Assembly (NCBI GenBank): GCA_910592205.1
Contig: CAJVPJ010000345.1
Location: 1-27,779, forward strand
Length of the DNA stretch: 27,779 nucleotides
Source of the DNA: Paraglomus occultum
Lineage: Eukaryota; Glomeromycota; Glomeromycetes; Paraglomerales; Paraglomeraceae
Direction of reading: 5' to 3'
This document shows positions 8,629 to 22,802 of the stretch, in pieces. The translations under genes were made by a program, and so were the position numbers. Every line of letters begins with the position of its first letter. Within the stretch, counting starts at the first letter, position 1. The notes below the pieces were generated by a model. It saw only the letters and a program-made list of their open reading frames with translations, had not been told where the DNA came from and did no database searches.

Positions 8629-9957
8629 TTATTTTTGCTCACGTACTATCCTAGTAGCAGCTTTTCTTAATCTATTCATAACAGCTAATCCCTCATATGC
8701 TTCCGACACTCCCTCCACTATTATACAATCCACCTTTTGCTCATCAAGATATCTCAGACCTTTAAAGAGTTCTTGGGCAACCTGTTGCGGTCGTTCGGCG
8801 TTTCCCAAAACATATTCTATCGTTTCACGTGACATTGTCCCATTGTCCATATCGCTCTCTATTCCATTACCTTTTATGTTCACCTCTTGCTTGTGACACT
8901 CGCCTTGAACGTCTGATACTCCCGTGGTGCGTAGGATTCCGATCTTTTCATTTCCACTCTTTACGGCATTGGCAACCTCACCTTCGACAAGCTTTCTAAT
9001 GCTATGCACGTCATTCCCTTCGAGGAGAACAACCTGCGCATTGGGTGAGTAATGTCTGTACTTCATTCCGGGTGTAGTCGGCGTATTTTCAAGATTCTTA
9101 TCGACAAAGTCCTTTTTATACACTCTTAACCCGTTCATTTCCGGTATACTTATCAATGCTTCATACGTCACTCCACCTGGTCTAAGTATGGCCGGACCAG
9201 ATGCCTGTAATCCGTCCAGAACAGTGGATTCGACACCAAAGCTGCATTGCCCACCGTCAATTATCATCGGTATCTTTCCGTTCAAATCATCCATAACGTG
9301 CGACGCCAAAGTCGGTGATGGTCTGCCAGAAACATTCGCAGACGGAGCAGCCAACGGAAATCCGCAAACAGTTATTAATGCTCGGGCGATTGGGTGTGAT
9401 GGAAATCGTATGGCTACTGTTTCTTGATTACATGTCACTTCGGACGGAATTAGTGATGACTTGGGAAATAGTATGGTCAAAGGGCCTGGCCAAAATTTAT
9501 GTATGACCGAGTGATATATTTGTGGGATTTCTTCGTTCATGAGGAGGGATCGAAGCATTTTCAGGGAAGATATGTGAACGATGAGAGGGTTATCTGCCGG
9601 TCGATTCTTTGTCGCATATATTTGTAATATACCCTTTGCATTAAGAGCATTTGCTGCTAAGCCGTACACCGTCTCTGTGGGTATTGCTACTACTTTATTG
9701 TCTTTTAATAATAGAGCTGCTTTAGATAGTGTTTCTAAGCCATTTTGATCTGTGGTAGTGAACGTTGGATCTTCGAGACCGTCGACAAACGAAAAAGAGT
9801 TTGGATCAATGGATACTAACTTTGTTTTCATGGTCAATTTCTTCGAAAGCAGTTTAAACGGACTTGACGAGTCCTTTAATACTAAAGCATTTGATACGAT
9901 TTGATGGAAGGCACGAACAGTCGTTGCTGAGCTCAGAAATATATACTGTCGACACAT
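8629..9957 (-). CDS. SUA5: Threonylcarbamoyl-AMP synthase SUA5
   Basis: Makes threonylcarbamoyl-AMP from threonine, bicarbonate and ATP, the first step of t6A modification at position 37 of ANN-decoding tRNAs. Intronless, 442 residues, near the yeast length of 426. The YrdC/TsaC domain (about 75-260) shows IPTETVYGLAANA, the K-x-R of ATKNRP (Lys117, Arg119) and the S-x-N of APSANVSG (Ser206, Asn208). A linker TPTTPGMKYRHYSP leads to the SUA5 domain (about 305-440), ending in EGVSEAYEGLAVMNRLRKAA. The first 42 residues are rich in Ser, Leu and basic residues with few acids, like a mitochondrial presequence, and a second Met lies at residue 43 (9831). Dual cytosolic and mitochondrial forms from alternative starts are therefore plausible, as known for this enzyme in other eukaryotes. 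Confidence 0.95.
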   Translation of the reverse strand: MCRQYIFLSSATTVRAFHQIVSNALVLKDSSSPFKLLSKKLTMKTKLVSIDPNSFSFVDGLEDPTFTTTDQNGLETLSKAALLLKDNKVVAIPTETVYGLAANALNAKGILQIYATKNRPADNPLIVHISSLKMLRSLLMNEEIPQIYHSVIHKFWPGPLTILFPKSSLIPSEVTCNQETVAIRFPSHPIARALITVCGFPLAAPSANVSGRPSPTLASHVMDDLNGKIPMIIDGGQCSFGVESTVLDGLQASGPAILRPGGVTYEALISIPEMNGLRVYKKDFVDKNLENTPTTPGMKYRHYSPNAQVVLLEGNDVHSIRKLVEGEVANAVKSGNEKIGILRTTGVSDVQGECHKQEVNIKGNGIESDMDNGTMSRETIEYVLGNAERPQQVAQELFKGLRYLDEQKVDCIIVEGVSEAYEGLAVMNRLRKAATRIVREQK

Positions 9958-11717
9958 AAAATAAAAATTGAAAATCTTGACGTTTTAGGATAATTACGTA
10001 ATACCACCGTGGCGCATCGGTTTGACGCAGCATAATTGTCCGGAGCAAAGCGAAGGACTACCAATGATTGTGATTGATGATGAGGGCGTTATTATTATCT
10101 CATTACTTTGAATGACTCATAACGGTTCCCCGTTTCCTAGTGAAAGCAATTTTGACCGACTCCATAATCTATGTTTACATCTTCAATTTTACCCTTAGCA
10201 AAAGCACTTCTACTCAATTCAGACCTTTGAAGCATTATGCCTTGCCCCAGAATTCGTAAAAGTTCAATTACAATTTCTTCTTAATCGGGTTATTCCATTA
10301 ATATTAACGAAGCAATTAACTTTTTTATACACTGAAAATCGCACTCATATCACCTATTTATTTTAGTACCCTGGTTACTCCTGTATTTTTAGGGTATTGA
10401 TCAGGATACAACTGTCCGAGAAAAATGGGTGACACGACGCGCCTGTAACGTCCCTGTTTGAACTTCTCTCTCTTCGAAGTATTGTAAAAAGGTCCCGTCT
10501 CACCAAAAAGACTCGATGTAATTTTGACAATTGATTATTGTTGATGTATTGACTTAACAATGTATTATGCTAAGTGTGTATCTATGTACTTTCAACAATA
10601 AATACAGAATGGGCACAAATCAAAAGACCAAAAGTATTAGTACCAATAAACTGAAAGTGGTGGAGGGTACATATGTTGGAGTTTTACGGTAATTTAAGGA
10701 CGGCATGACCGATCGAGTATTTTTAAGGTCACTAATTGCCCTCATATACTCGATATACGATCCGACAATGTAAGAGTTCACTGTTCTTGTTTGTTGTCTT
10801 TTCCCCAACAAAAACCAACTTTGGGGGTGTTGGCTCACAATCTTTAGGTATGCGTTCGAATTTTATATGTATGATATCAGTCTTTTTAATTATGTACGTT
10901 CGGTCACCTGGGAGAACATGATCTTGCCTATATGCCGCGTCAATTAAACGGCTCTTTATTATTTTTAAGGCATATACTTTCACTCAAATGCTGTGCCAAC
11001 CTATTAAAATGCCACACCTACTGTTAGATGTTATTCCAACTTCCGTAAGCTGGCTTAAGCGACGAAACTTTCGTTCAGCAACAAGGCATTAAATAAAACT
11101 ATTATGGAACAACAACTAATAACAGTCCTTAGGTTAAAAGATAAATTTCGACGCGTTATCATTATACTCACACTTAGTAAATGCGTCCTTCCGATAAATT
11201 CGTAATATTTTGCGATTGATGGTGTCAACTTCGTTGTCATCAATTACTTCATTTTTTGTTGATGCGTAAAAAGGTTACCCGCAAAAAATTTTACACATTA
11301 GCGTTTAGGGGAGGTTACTTTCAGTGGACATTGGGCAACAGCCCATTTTATATCCTATACATTGTGACCTTGGCAATCAGCGTTGCCACTTCCGAGTAAA
11401 TATTTCTCAGAGATTCCTTTAAATTTCCGAGACAATAGTATAAGTTATTTCTCCTCCGCTATTATCAGAAGAGATTAAATAACCCTGCCCTGGGATTTCG
11501 CAAAAAGAAGTTGGAATTTTTTACCATCGAATAAACCAAATAAACCGTGATTACGAGTTTTATTCAAAAAACATCTTGAGTCTTTAAATCATAAAAAATG
11601 GAAGACTTCGTTTGTATCAATGTCTAACCAAGCTGTTGTCTTTATGCTGCCATTGAATCAAAATCATGGCTATCTCTCGATCTAGTATTAGCCAAAGCTC
11701 CAGCAGGTAAGAGTTTG
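9958..11717. other. Long intergenic region, no gene supported
   Basis: SUA5 promoter side and 3' side of the kinase-like gene. The best open frame is 10732-10983 on the minus strand (83 codons, containing KTDIIHIKFERIPKD and PPKLVFVGEK); another minus frame, 10620-10838, overlaps it in a different phase. Neither matches a family I know, and no convincing splice links them. They may be remnants of one unidentified gene. No tRNA, rRNA or clear transposon ends were seen. Confidence 0.4.
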
Positions 11718-14128
11718 CTAGAGTATTTGCTCCGGTCTTACATCGTTATGATAGATGGTATTCCATATCTCGTTGTTAGAATTATTACTTTGCATTTCTC
11801 GGATATGCCCACAGATTTCGAATGCAACAGGACGCGTATCAGGATCTGCATCACAACATCGCTCGGCAAGTTTCTTGTATTCTTCTGGTGCCGAATCAGG
11901 CATCGTTGGTCGTAGTCCACTCATAATGTCACATATTAAATCTCTATCGAACTGCCTATCTCTAAGAGGTAGTTCACCAGTGGCCATCAAATACATAATA
12001 ATACCAAAAGAATATATGTCTGATTTCCGAGTAAATTTGTAAGTATGAAAGACTTCTGGTGCAATAAAGGGTAAGTCGCCTCGAATCGTTGACTTCTGTT
12101 CATAAGAGTTCACCCATTGAGAAAGACCAAAATCGCATATGAAGGCTTCCATCATAGACGTCCTGTCACACATGACTATATTACTGCCATGAAGATTGCA
12201 ATGCACTAATTCCGAACTATGGAGAATACCCAGTTGGTATGCGATATCACTCAAATGCTGTGATTTATCCAACCACGTCAATCTGTTAATATTGCGATCC
12301 AAATAAGAGAAGAGACTGCCACCGTTGCCATATTCCATAACAATCATGTAGTCTTTCGTTACTGGGTCTTGCGTGATTCCATAAATATCAATGATTGGAG
12401 TAAGAGTATGAGGATCAGAGTGCCTGTATACGCACTCGGCATGATTTCCGAACTATTAAACAAAATATATACAGGGTCAGATTAGATTTTGTGTTAGTTG
12501 GTATGTCGGAAAAGCTTACCTCGGAAATAAATAGTTCCGGCGTCTGATCAAAATTCTTAAAGCGTTTGAGTATAGCAGTTCCTATATGTACATGTCTGGC
12601 AGTATAGACTGTTGTGTAACTACCAGATCCAATCTCTTCGAGGTCATCAAAGTCAGTATACTTACACTCTACACTTTCGTAAAGGTATATAATCTTGTCT
12701 AATATTGGACGTATTTCATGGTAAAAAACTAAATAATATTCTCGAGTAGATGGTTCTTGAGTAATTCCAATTATCAACATATTTTTGGGAGTTAATATTG
12801 CTGGGTATTTCTTAATTAGCTATTTGAATAAATACTATAATCAATATTAAATGCATATTTAATACTATTACTATTTGCATTATTTTACACGTGAAACTGT
12901 TTACCTGATGAAAATCAAATGACCGCGCATCTTGTCTGATCTTTTTGAGCGTCACTTTTATCCATTCATTTGTCGTCGGTTCTAACCAATTCGCTAAATG
13001 TGTACATCCATGGCGTAGTGATGTCATCTCTTGTATGTTTGTTAATAAAGAGTATTCAATCCATCGTATATACCCATCATTCTTGTCAGTCATATTCTTC
13101 CATGATTCCATAATAAATGAATCCAACGACTTGTTTCCTGTAGTCCAATTAGCAGGTCGTGGTGCTTTACATTCGAAACAGAATACAATTGTCTCGGGTA
13201 TTAATATAGTTGTACACGCCAGACATAATCCACCCGTATTAAGATAGTTAACTTTTATGAGATAATACTTTTGTTCGCTTGCTTTGTATGTAAATCCGAG
13301 GGTAATCCAAACATCCGTAGTACGAAGATCAGGATGCTTATCACATAACTAGTGGAAACGATACATAATAATAAGTTAAACTATTTCATAAACATGACGC
13401 ATAAGTAAATAGTTTACCTCGGCATAATATAAATCATGTGTCTCATCTGTTATCTCGAGTGGGATCAATTTAACAAGTGCATAAGCAGGTAGACCATACA
13501 GGTAATTATTTCCATATACATCAGAATTAATACAATCGAATGGAATCCATTCCAAATAGGCGTCATTTGCTGAGTTTGTTTGTAATTGAGATTTCTTAAT
13601 AAAGTCATCGAGTTGCTTATTGTTGCTAGTCCATCCATCGGATAATTCTTTATGTCCACAAACGCACCACACAGGACTACATCGGAGTATTCGACATGCA
13701 GTGCAAAATCCATATAGAGAATAACAACCATAGAAACGTTTATCAGCAACCATGTAATAACGACCGTCATGCTCGGTAAAGCCTTTTATTAGTTGATTGC
13801 GGTACTCAAGCCAGGTGGAATATCGTCTGTATTGACTGACATCGTTATTGCACTTGTGTGTTGGAAGCGAGTATATTCTGGCAAATTCACTTACAAGTGT
13901 TGATGTAAATTCTTCCCTACTTCCAAGTAAAGTCAGCATTATCCGTTCTTTTCCGTAAACAGCGTAATGAACAGCGTCCGTTGGACTTGACGTTATGTCA
14001 GAAATTTGTGAGTAAGGAATCCATTTGAGTTCATTGCCTGACGATTGAACCAAGTTGTCAATTGCCGGATTATACATATCCTTGGAACTAACGATATGTT
14101 GAATGAAGTGGGGAGAATAGTTCAACAT
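11718..14128 (-). CDS. Kinase-like protein with repeated truncated N-lobes
   Basis: Four exons in transcription order: 14128-13418, 13348-12905, 12819-12520 and 12452-11718; introns of 69, 85 and 67 bp, all phase 0. Product 729 residues. The C-terminal third is a full kinase-fold domain: Gly loop EIGSGSYTTVY (447-457), Lys470 in TAILKRF, hinge VMEYGNGG, catalytic loop LVHCNLHGSN (His569, Cys570, Asn571), CDFG (Asp592), IAPEVF, YSFGIIMY and CCDADPDTRP. Before it come partial N-lobes, each with a W-I/E-x-Y lead and ending in a hinge-like segment (GFTEHDGRYYMV, GFTYKASEQKYYLI, GITQEPSTREYYLVF). Two are followed by zinc-ribbon Cys pairs (142/145/155/157 and 279/282/294/297) and WTSNNKQLDDFI or WTTGNKSLDSFI. 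The fold resembles tyrosine-kinase-like families expanded in Glomeromycotina. Asn for the catalytic Asp suggests a pseudokinase. No signal peptide. Start at 14128 is the first in-frame ATG; an upstream exon is not excluded. Confidence 0.85.
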
Positions 14129-14945
14129 TATGTGTTACATAGTACAATATGTATTCATTGGACAACTTCTTGATGGCTATAGAAATTATAACATGTGTAG
14201 TGAGAGTGCAAGTTTAATATGCAAATATGTAAGTCGCATGAATATGAATAGCAATTTCTTCTAACACAAAGTTCAATTTGTTACATTATGTGGATGTATA
14301 TTTTATTGGACATTATATTATTAACTGTAGAAATTAACCCTGCTCCCCGACGCGGTCTCAGCATTCATGTTGAAGCTAATATTCAATAAATGGAAATCCA
14401 ACCGATGTTTAATATCAATGTTAGTTAATTAAACATGATCGATCCTCCCTTGATATTCGAATTTAATGCATAACGAAACCTCGTTAGACTTTCTTGGTTA
14501 GCTTACTTCACTTGAAAACTGCGTATGTGCAATTATAAAGCGTGTTCTGGGACAAGAAAAGCATGAGGCTGTTGCTTTGCTTACGGCACCCGAAGTTACA
14601 GAGTACGCGACTACCGGTTTTCCCTGTGAACAGACAGTCGTTCTTTCTGCTCACGATTCACTGAAAATTGTCATCTGCAGGACACGAGGAAAGTGTAAAA
14701 TTATTAACTCTTTCCTCGTGATAAAACATCCGTTTGATGATTTAAGAATAAAATTATATGTATTTTATTTTATTTATTATTAATTTAATTAGTAAGAATA
14801 TGTGTAATGCCCAATGACATTATTGCTTTATTAGATACCATTAGCATTCACCATGGGCGTTACTAACAAAGCTTGGAAATATCCGTTTCAATTATTGATT
14901 CGCAGTCCATTCATTATACACTCACACTCAAGAAAGCTCGTTGAA
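14129..14945. other. Intergenic region with a coding-like fragment
   Basis: Lies between the divergent 5' end of the kinase-like gene and the DED1 stop. A plus-strand frame open from about 14510 reads IIKRVLGQEKHEAVALL, then TEYATTGFPCEQTVVLSAHD and LKIVICRTRGK, protein-like for about 60 codons but with no start, family or partner exon; it may be a gene fragment. A hairpin (14683-14720) follows it. Confidence 0.35.
14683..14720. repeat. Perfect 11-bp inverted repeat (hairpin)
   Basis: CACGAGGAAAG at 14683-14693 and CTTTCCTCGTG at 14710-14720, separated by 16 AT-rich bases. It could fold into a stem-loop or mark ends of a very small palindromic insertion. Function unknown. Confidence 0.6.
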
Positions 14946-18406
<3,461 letters not shown>

Positions 18407-21165
18407 AATTGAGAGTATTTTTATTATTTTTTGTAGATAGGCAGTAAATATTTAAGTATATTCGTAAAAAACTGTTTGTAAAAAAAAAAGAAACGCAAGG
18501 ATTAAGAGTGAAAATTTTTGTGGTCACTGCTCGTTGTATTTATATACATTTTTTATTTTTGCTTTTCCATACATTCCTGTGTTCCCCTATTCGGCTATAT
18601 CGCCTTGAAAAACCGGATGTCCGGTCGAAGTCATGTGACTGATTAAAAGCCTCACTGTTATGCGCTTTGACTGAAGCCATTCTCCATTCTCCGCTACGTA
18701 AACTATTCAACGTTTTCTTGTACGAAAAAAAATTTTCATGCTCGTATTTATTCTGATGTCTTGTAAAGCTTTTCATTACAGCCGATTCCAAGTAAAAGGA
18801 ATATAAAGGCATTAGTGGCAAGACCTGGATGTCAATTCTTTTCTTTATTTTGCGCGTGAGACTTTCGTATTAGATGATGTCATTAACAAAGCTTAATAAT
18901 TACCGATCAGAAACCCATTCCCGATCAGGATTTTGTTGTACTTGCCATTCTAAGTGATCGAATCACAGAGCTTTTTTTTTCTTTTTGGAGGAAACCCACA
19001 GCTTGATGCACGCGTTCAAGTATCGTTTCAAGTCATGTAGAATTGTTGAAAGTCTTGATACTTTGAATGCGAGCTTGTCCAGAGACAACAGATATTTGAT
19101 GGTAGTACATTAAACGTTGATATTATCCGTTGATTGATGGGTTACCGTACAGTTGGTCACTTGAGATTAAGCGGTTTTGCGCGCTCGTGTTTGATATCTC
19201 CATACGACATTTAGATGACATTTGTATGCGCAGTACTACCGATTTTATAATAAGCTTCTTCAGAGAAAAGCAAAAAGTTATTTGTCGAGTTGATTTAATC
19301 GAAATGAATTTCCCTTGTGATGCAGGAGTTGCATCAGATCCCTATGTACAAGATATCGTGTGAACAGTCTATGGTATAATCTTTGCACAATGGCAGCAGA
19401 TATTAATAAAAGCCAATAGGGATGCGCTTCAATCGTTGTACGCTCCATTCTCATTAAAGTCCCATAATAGTACATGCCATTGTTGTGCGTAATAACTCGC
19501 TACAGCGATCATTTACTCTGTTAAGAAAGTGTTGAACCTTATACGTCTAGTTATATTACCTGTTACTGACAGAAAAGATGAGTGTTATATCGAGTCCGAC
19601 ATTCAGACATTACCTCTAAAATTGCGTATTGCATGCAGGGGGGATATTTCACCCATTATAGAATTTCTAATTCAGATGCCACTTTATTATAATTTTAGAA
19701 ACTCGTTCAAAGTGACTATTTATTGAATGATGGAAAAGTTCAAAAATAACTTGCTCAACAAAGTTCAGAAATAAACTCTAATACTATAATAAGAAACATG
19801 GCGCTGCAGTGCGTCAATTAGTTTCCGCAGAAGACTTTCAATATTAATTATATAAAAGGTCTAGAGACAAAGGAATGTCGGAGTCGTGAAAAGCATATCA
19901 GTATTAATTAGTATTAGTTTTAATTATGGCAATCGATAGAGCGCGGTAGACTCACGTGATTCTTATGGTTTTGATCTGCGATGTAACATTGTCAACTGTT
20001 TATGTATAAGGCTGGATAACTCGATCGGAAAAAGTGAGCTGAAACCAGCAATGGAATGTTTAACGACTGCTATAACAATGAAGACGCTTGCTTTAAATTC
20101 ATATTATATCAGTGTGAATGTTGAACATTTTGGAGTTGTTCAGTACAGAATATTCTAACAAACTAACTTTTATTTAGGAATTGACAGGGCAGGCCATGTG
20201 GAATGTCAATTTAACGGACATGTGACAAAGGGGTCGATCACAATTTCCTTAGGAATTGGTCATAGTATTAGTAATATTGGGCTTGCGTAAATAAAGGATA
20301 TCAATAGGATAATGCGAATCGCCAATTAATTGTATGCCTATGCACAATATAGGCGTAAATTGTGGCTGTAATTATAAGCCATGCCCATGCATTCTAACAT
20401 ACACTCGTGATTTGTGTGACAATAAATTTGTTCTTAATTGTTTAATTGTCGTTTTCTTTGTTCTTGATCTGACGGATAAAGAATTAGCCGGATTGTCATT
20501 GATTCAGAAATCCGGTTTTGCTTCAAGACGGAGTGAGTATTAATTAGTCAGACTGATTTGTTAATCACTCAGGTTACTGCGAAATCCGCAATGGGCACAT
20601 ATAACTATAATTGATGGTATTTGGCAATAACAATAACCGAAATACTATTTTTAAAAGCATCACTGTTCCAAAATTGGTTTGAATGGGAATTACTTGTAAA
20701 ATGTTATTGTTGCCAATAGGTAATAACCCATTGTTCGTTTGGGCATTAGGAATTCGAAACATTTCCACAGCTGAAATTCTGCAACGGGTACGATAAATTT
20801 ATCGTGTTTTTGAGAAAGAAGAGAGCGCTTTTTACTTGTCCCGATTCGGAATAAATTCGGGCATTATTATTATTATTACTATTACTTACGCATGCATGCG
20901 TCGCGTGCATCTAAAGCAACCAAACTATTAGTATGGGCGGTTTAACCGTTAAAAATGTGTGGGGAGGGGCTGTACAGTGTGAAAGTAGGCATACAAATGT
21001 AAAAGCGGAAATTCGATGGCAAAGTAAATTAACCATATTAATATTCCGCAGTCTGCCTCGACCAATCGAATAAACCATAACGTGATATTGAGGGTGGCTT
21101 AGATCGGTTTACTACAATTGGACAGATATAGTAAACATCGAAATGAACTTCAGCACACATTCGCT
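18407..21165. other. Long intergenic region between DED1 and the SDS3-like gene
   Basis: Divergent promoters of two genes plus about 2 kb of decayed DNA. A plus-strand stretch at 19270-19490 reads coding-like (MNFPCDAGVASDPYVQDIV, one stop, then IIFAQWQQILIKANRDALQS) but no family is recognised. A second, 20051-20290, is listed separately. An imperfect inverted repeat (TTGGCAATAACAATAAC near 20621 and its partner near 20703) and short ATT runs near 20865 were seen. The minus frame 18540-18821 lies in the DED1 upstream region and is not supported. Confidence 0.4.
20051..20290 (+). CDS. Candidate two-exon small ORF, unknown
   Basis: Exon 20051-20111 and exon 20178-20290, with a 66-bp intron starting GTGTGA and ending TTTATTTAG after a CTAAC-like branch site; phases match. 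The product would be 57 residues, including ITMKTLALNSYYI and, after the join, IDRAGHVECQFNGHVTKG and SITISLGIGHSISNIGLA. The frame is also open upstream to 19940, so the ATG may not be the true start or this may be part of a larger, broken gene. I do not recognise the family. The even composition and good splice signals are the only support. Confidence 0.35.
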
Positions 21166-22802
21166 ATGCCTCCCTCGGCTATAAAGTCAACGCACCAAAT
21201 AAAATCAAAACGCGCACAACGACAAACTGCTAGCAACCCTAATTATTATGAACCAGAATCCTCTGAAGGAGAGATAGAAGATTATGATATGATACAGGAC
21301 GATTCTGCCTATGATGGTTGTGATAACGAATATGTAGACTATATGAACTACGAAGACGACGACGGAAGAGAAGGCGAGAGAGAAGACGAGGAAGAAGGTA
21401 AGCTGAGTACAGAGAGAAAGCAGTACTCGGGAGACTTTAGTGCGGGTCATTTGAACCAGTGAACCAGAGTAACATGGAAGAATGAACCTCGTTAGATTTA
21501 ACCTTTGAATGTGCAAACTTCAAGCATACGTTTATTGTTTCTATCATCTTTGACACACTTGTCGACATTTCTCGCCTTTATATTCCACTCCTTCATATCA
21601 ATAAATTTCTTTCACTTCTCATTAATTCTTTCTTTCTTTCCTCTTCTCATACTTAGATGGCCGATATGATAAACCTGACAGAAAGAAGAAACATAGAGCA
21701 ACATCCAGCGAATTCCATAGCGATATTAATGAACGATTATATAAAATGAACATGCAATTAGAAAATGACAAAGACATGTGAGTGCGGCGCGTTGCAATTG
21801 AGTGCGGGGAAGAGAAACCGGAGTGATCGACAGATCGAAAAATGCTTGTTTGCGCTTATTATTAACAACCGTATCTGATTTGATTTGCACACTCCATTTA
21901 TTAGACTTTATCAACAATATTTAGCTCAATTTGATAAGGAACTTAAAGAAATACAAGATGGTATGTCATTGGATACTTTTGATGACGTCACATGAATTTT
22001 TAGTGCCACGATTTAGCGAACTCTAAGGCATGTGACTGACATTCTTATAACAAGCAAGCCTAATCCCGTGTCTAAACATATTTTTATGGTTTTTCATCTC
22101 TAGGCACAAATTCAGACTTTCAAGAAAGTTTACAAGAACTGATCGAAATTCGGGACAACACTGTTACGAAAGCAGAATTATATCGAGAGTATCTGCTAGA
22201 ATGTGTAAAACGTATGTATGAGGCGGAAGCTAGCCAGGCCGAAGAGGATTATTCGGTACGTTTGCAAATTTATACTCTATAACAAGACCCTACACTTTTA
22301 TGGCAATAATGATTTACAGGGAGAATGATATGCATGGATATCATAGCTCGTACGATGGATATGACCCTATTTGTTACGTTTAGTTACAACGTGTCTGCCA
22401 CTATTATCTCCAATTGTTATTATAGACGGAAAAGCAAGGACTGAAGGAAAAAATGTTGGCTGAGGTGGAGGAACGAAGGCGAAAATTAAAGGAAGATAAG
22501 GATTCATATGATCTCTTACATGGTATGAGGAACGCGTATACAATTATTACATTCACTATAATCTTTAATGTATTCATTACTTTATCTTATTCTGCTGTCA
22601 TTTGTCAGATGTGACAGTGGAGACAGCACCACGCCAACACTCGCAAAGGAAACTTCGTGGTACAAAAGCCAAAGATGAGGTGGAGCCGAAAACAAAGCGT
22701 TCTAAGGTAGCAGGTCCTTCGGTGACTGCCAGGCTGACAGATAGGGAGATTGAGGATGATCTACTGGAAATGACTAAGGTACAGAAAAACAATGAAGGAT
22801 GA
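21166..22802 (+). CDS. SDS3/BRMS1-like subunit of the Rpd3 histone deacetylase complex
   Basis: Member of the Sds3-like family (yeast Sds3, human SUDS3/BRMS1), a coiled-coil scaffold that holds the large Sin3-Rpd3 histone deacetylase complex together in the nucleus. Six exons: 21166-21397, 21657-21777, 21905-21960, 22104-22255, 22426-22522 and 22609-22802; introns 259, 127, 143, 170 and 86 bp with matching phases. Product 283 residues. It starts with a basic then very acidic stretch. The family core follows: LYQQYLAQFDKELKEIQDG, SLQELIEIRDNTVTKAELYR, then EYLLECVKRMYEAEASQAEE and EKMLAEVEERRRKLKEDKD, all long helices. The tail ends LTDREIEDDLLEMTK. The start is the first ATG in frame; the frame is open a little upstream only from TTG. 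A donor-like GT after MTK leaves open a further 3' exon. Confidence 0.85.

Noticed and set aside
8597-8896. 99-codon plus-strand ORF
   Set aside because: Antisense shadow of the SUA5 C-terminal domain.
10732-10983. 83-codon minus-strand ORF
   Set aside because: Somewhat protein-like, but no family, and overlapped by another frame; not enough to call a gene.
18540-18821. 93-codon minus-strand ORF upstream of DED1
   Set aside because: Low-complexity, in the DED1 upstream region, no motif or splice partner.
20617-20720. Imperfect inverted repeat TTGGCAATAACAATAAC
   Set aside because: Low complexity, mismatched, no flanking duplication; not enough to call a transposon.
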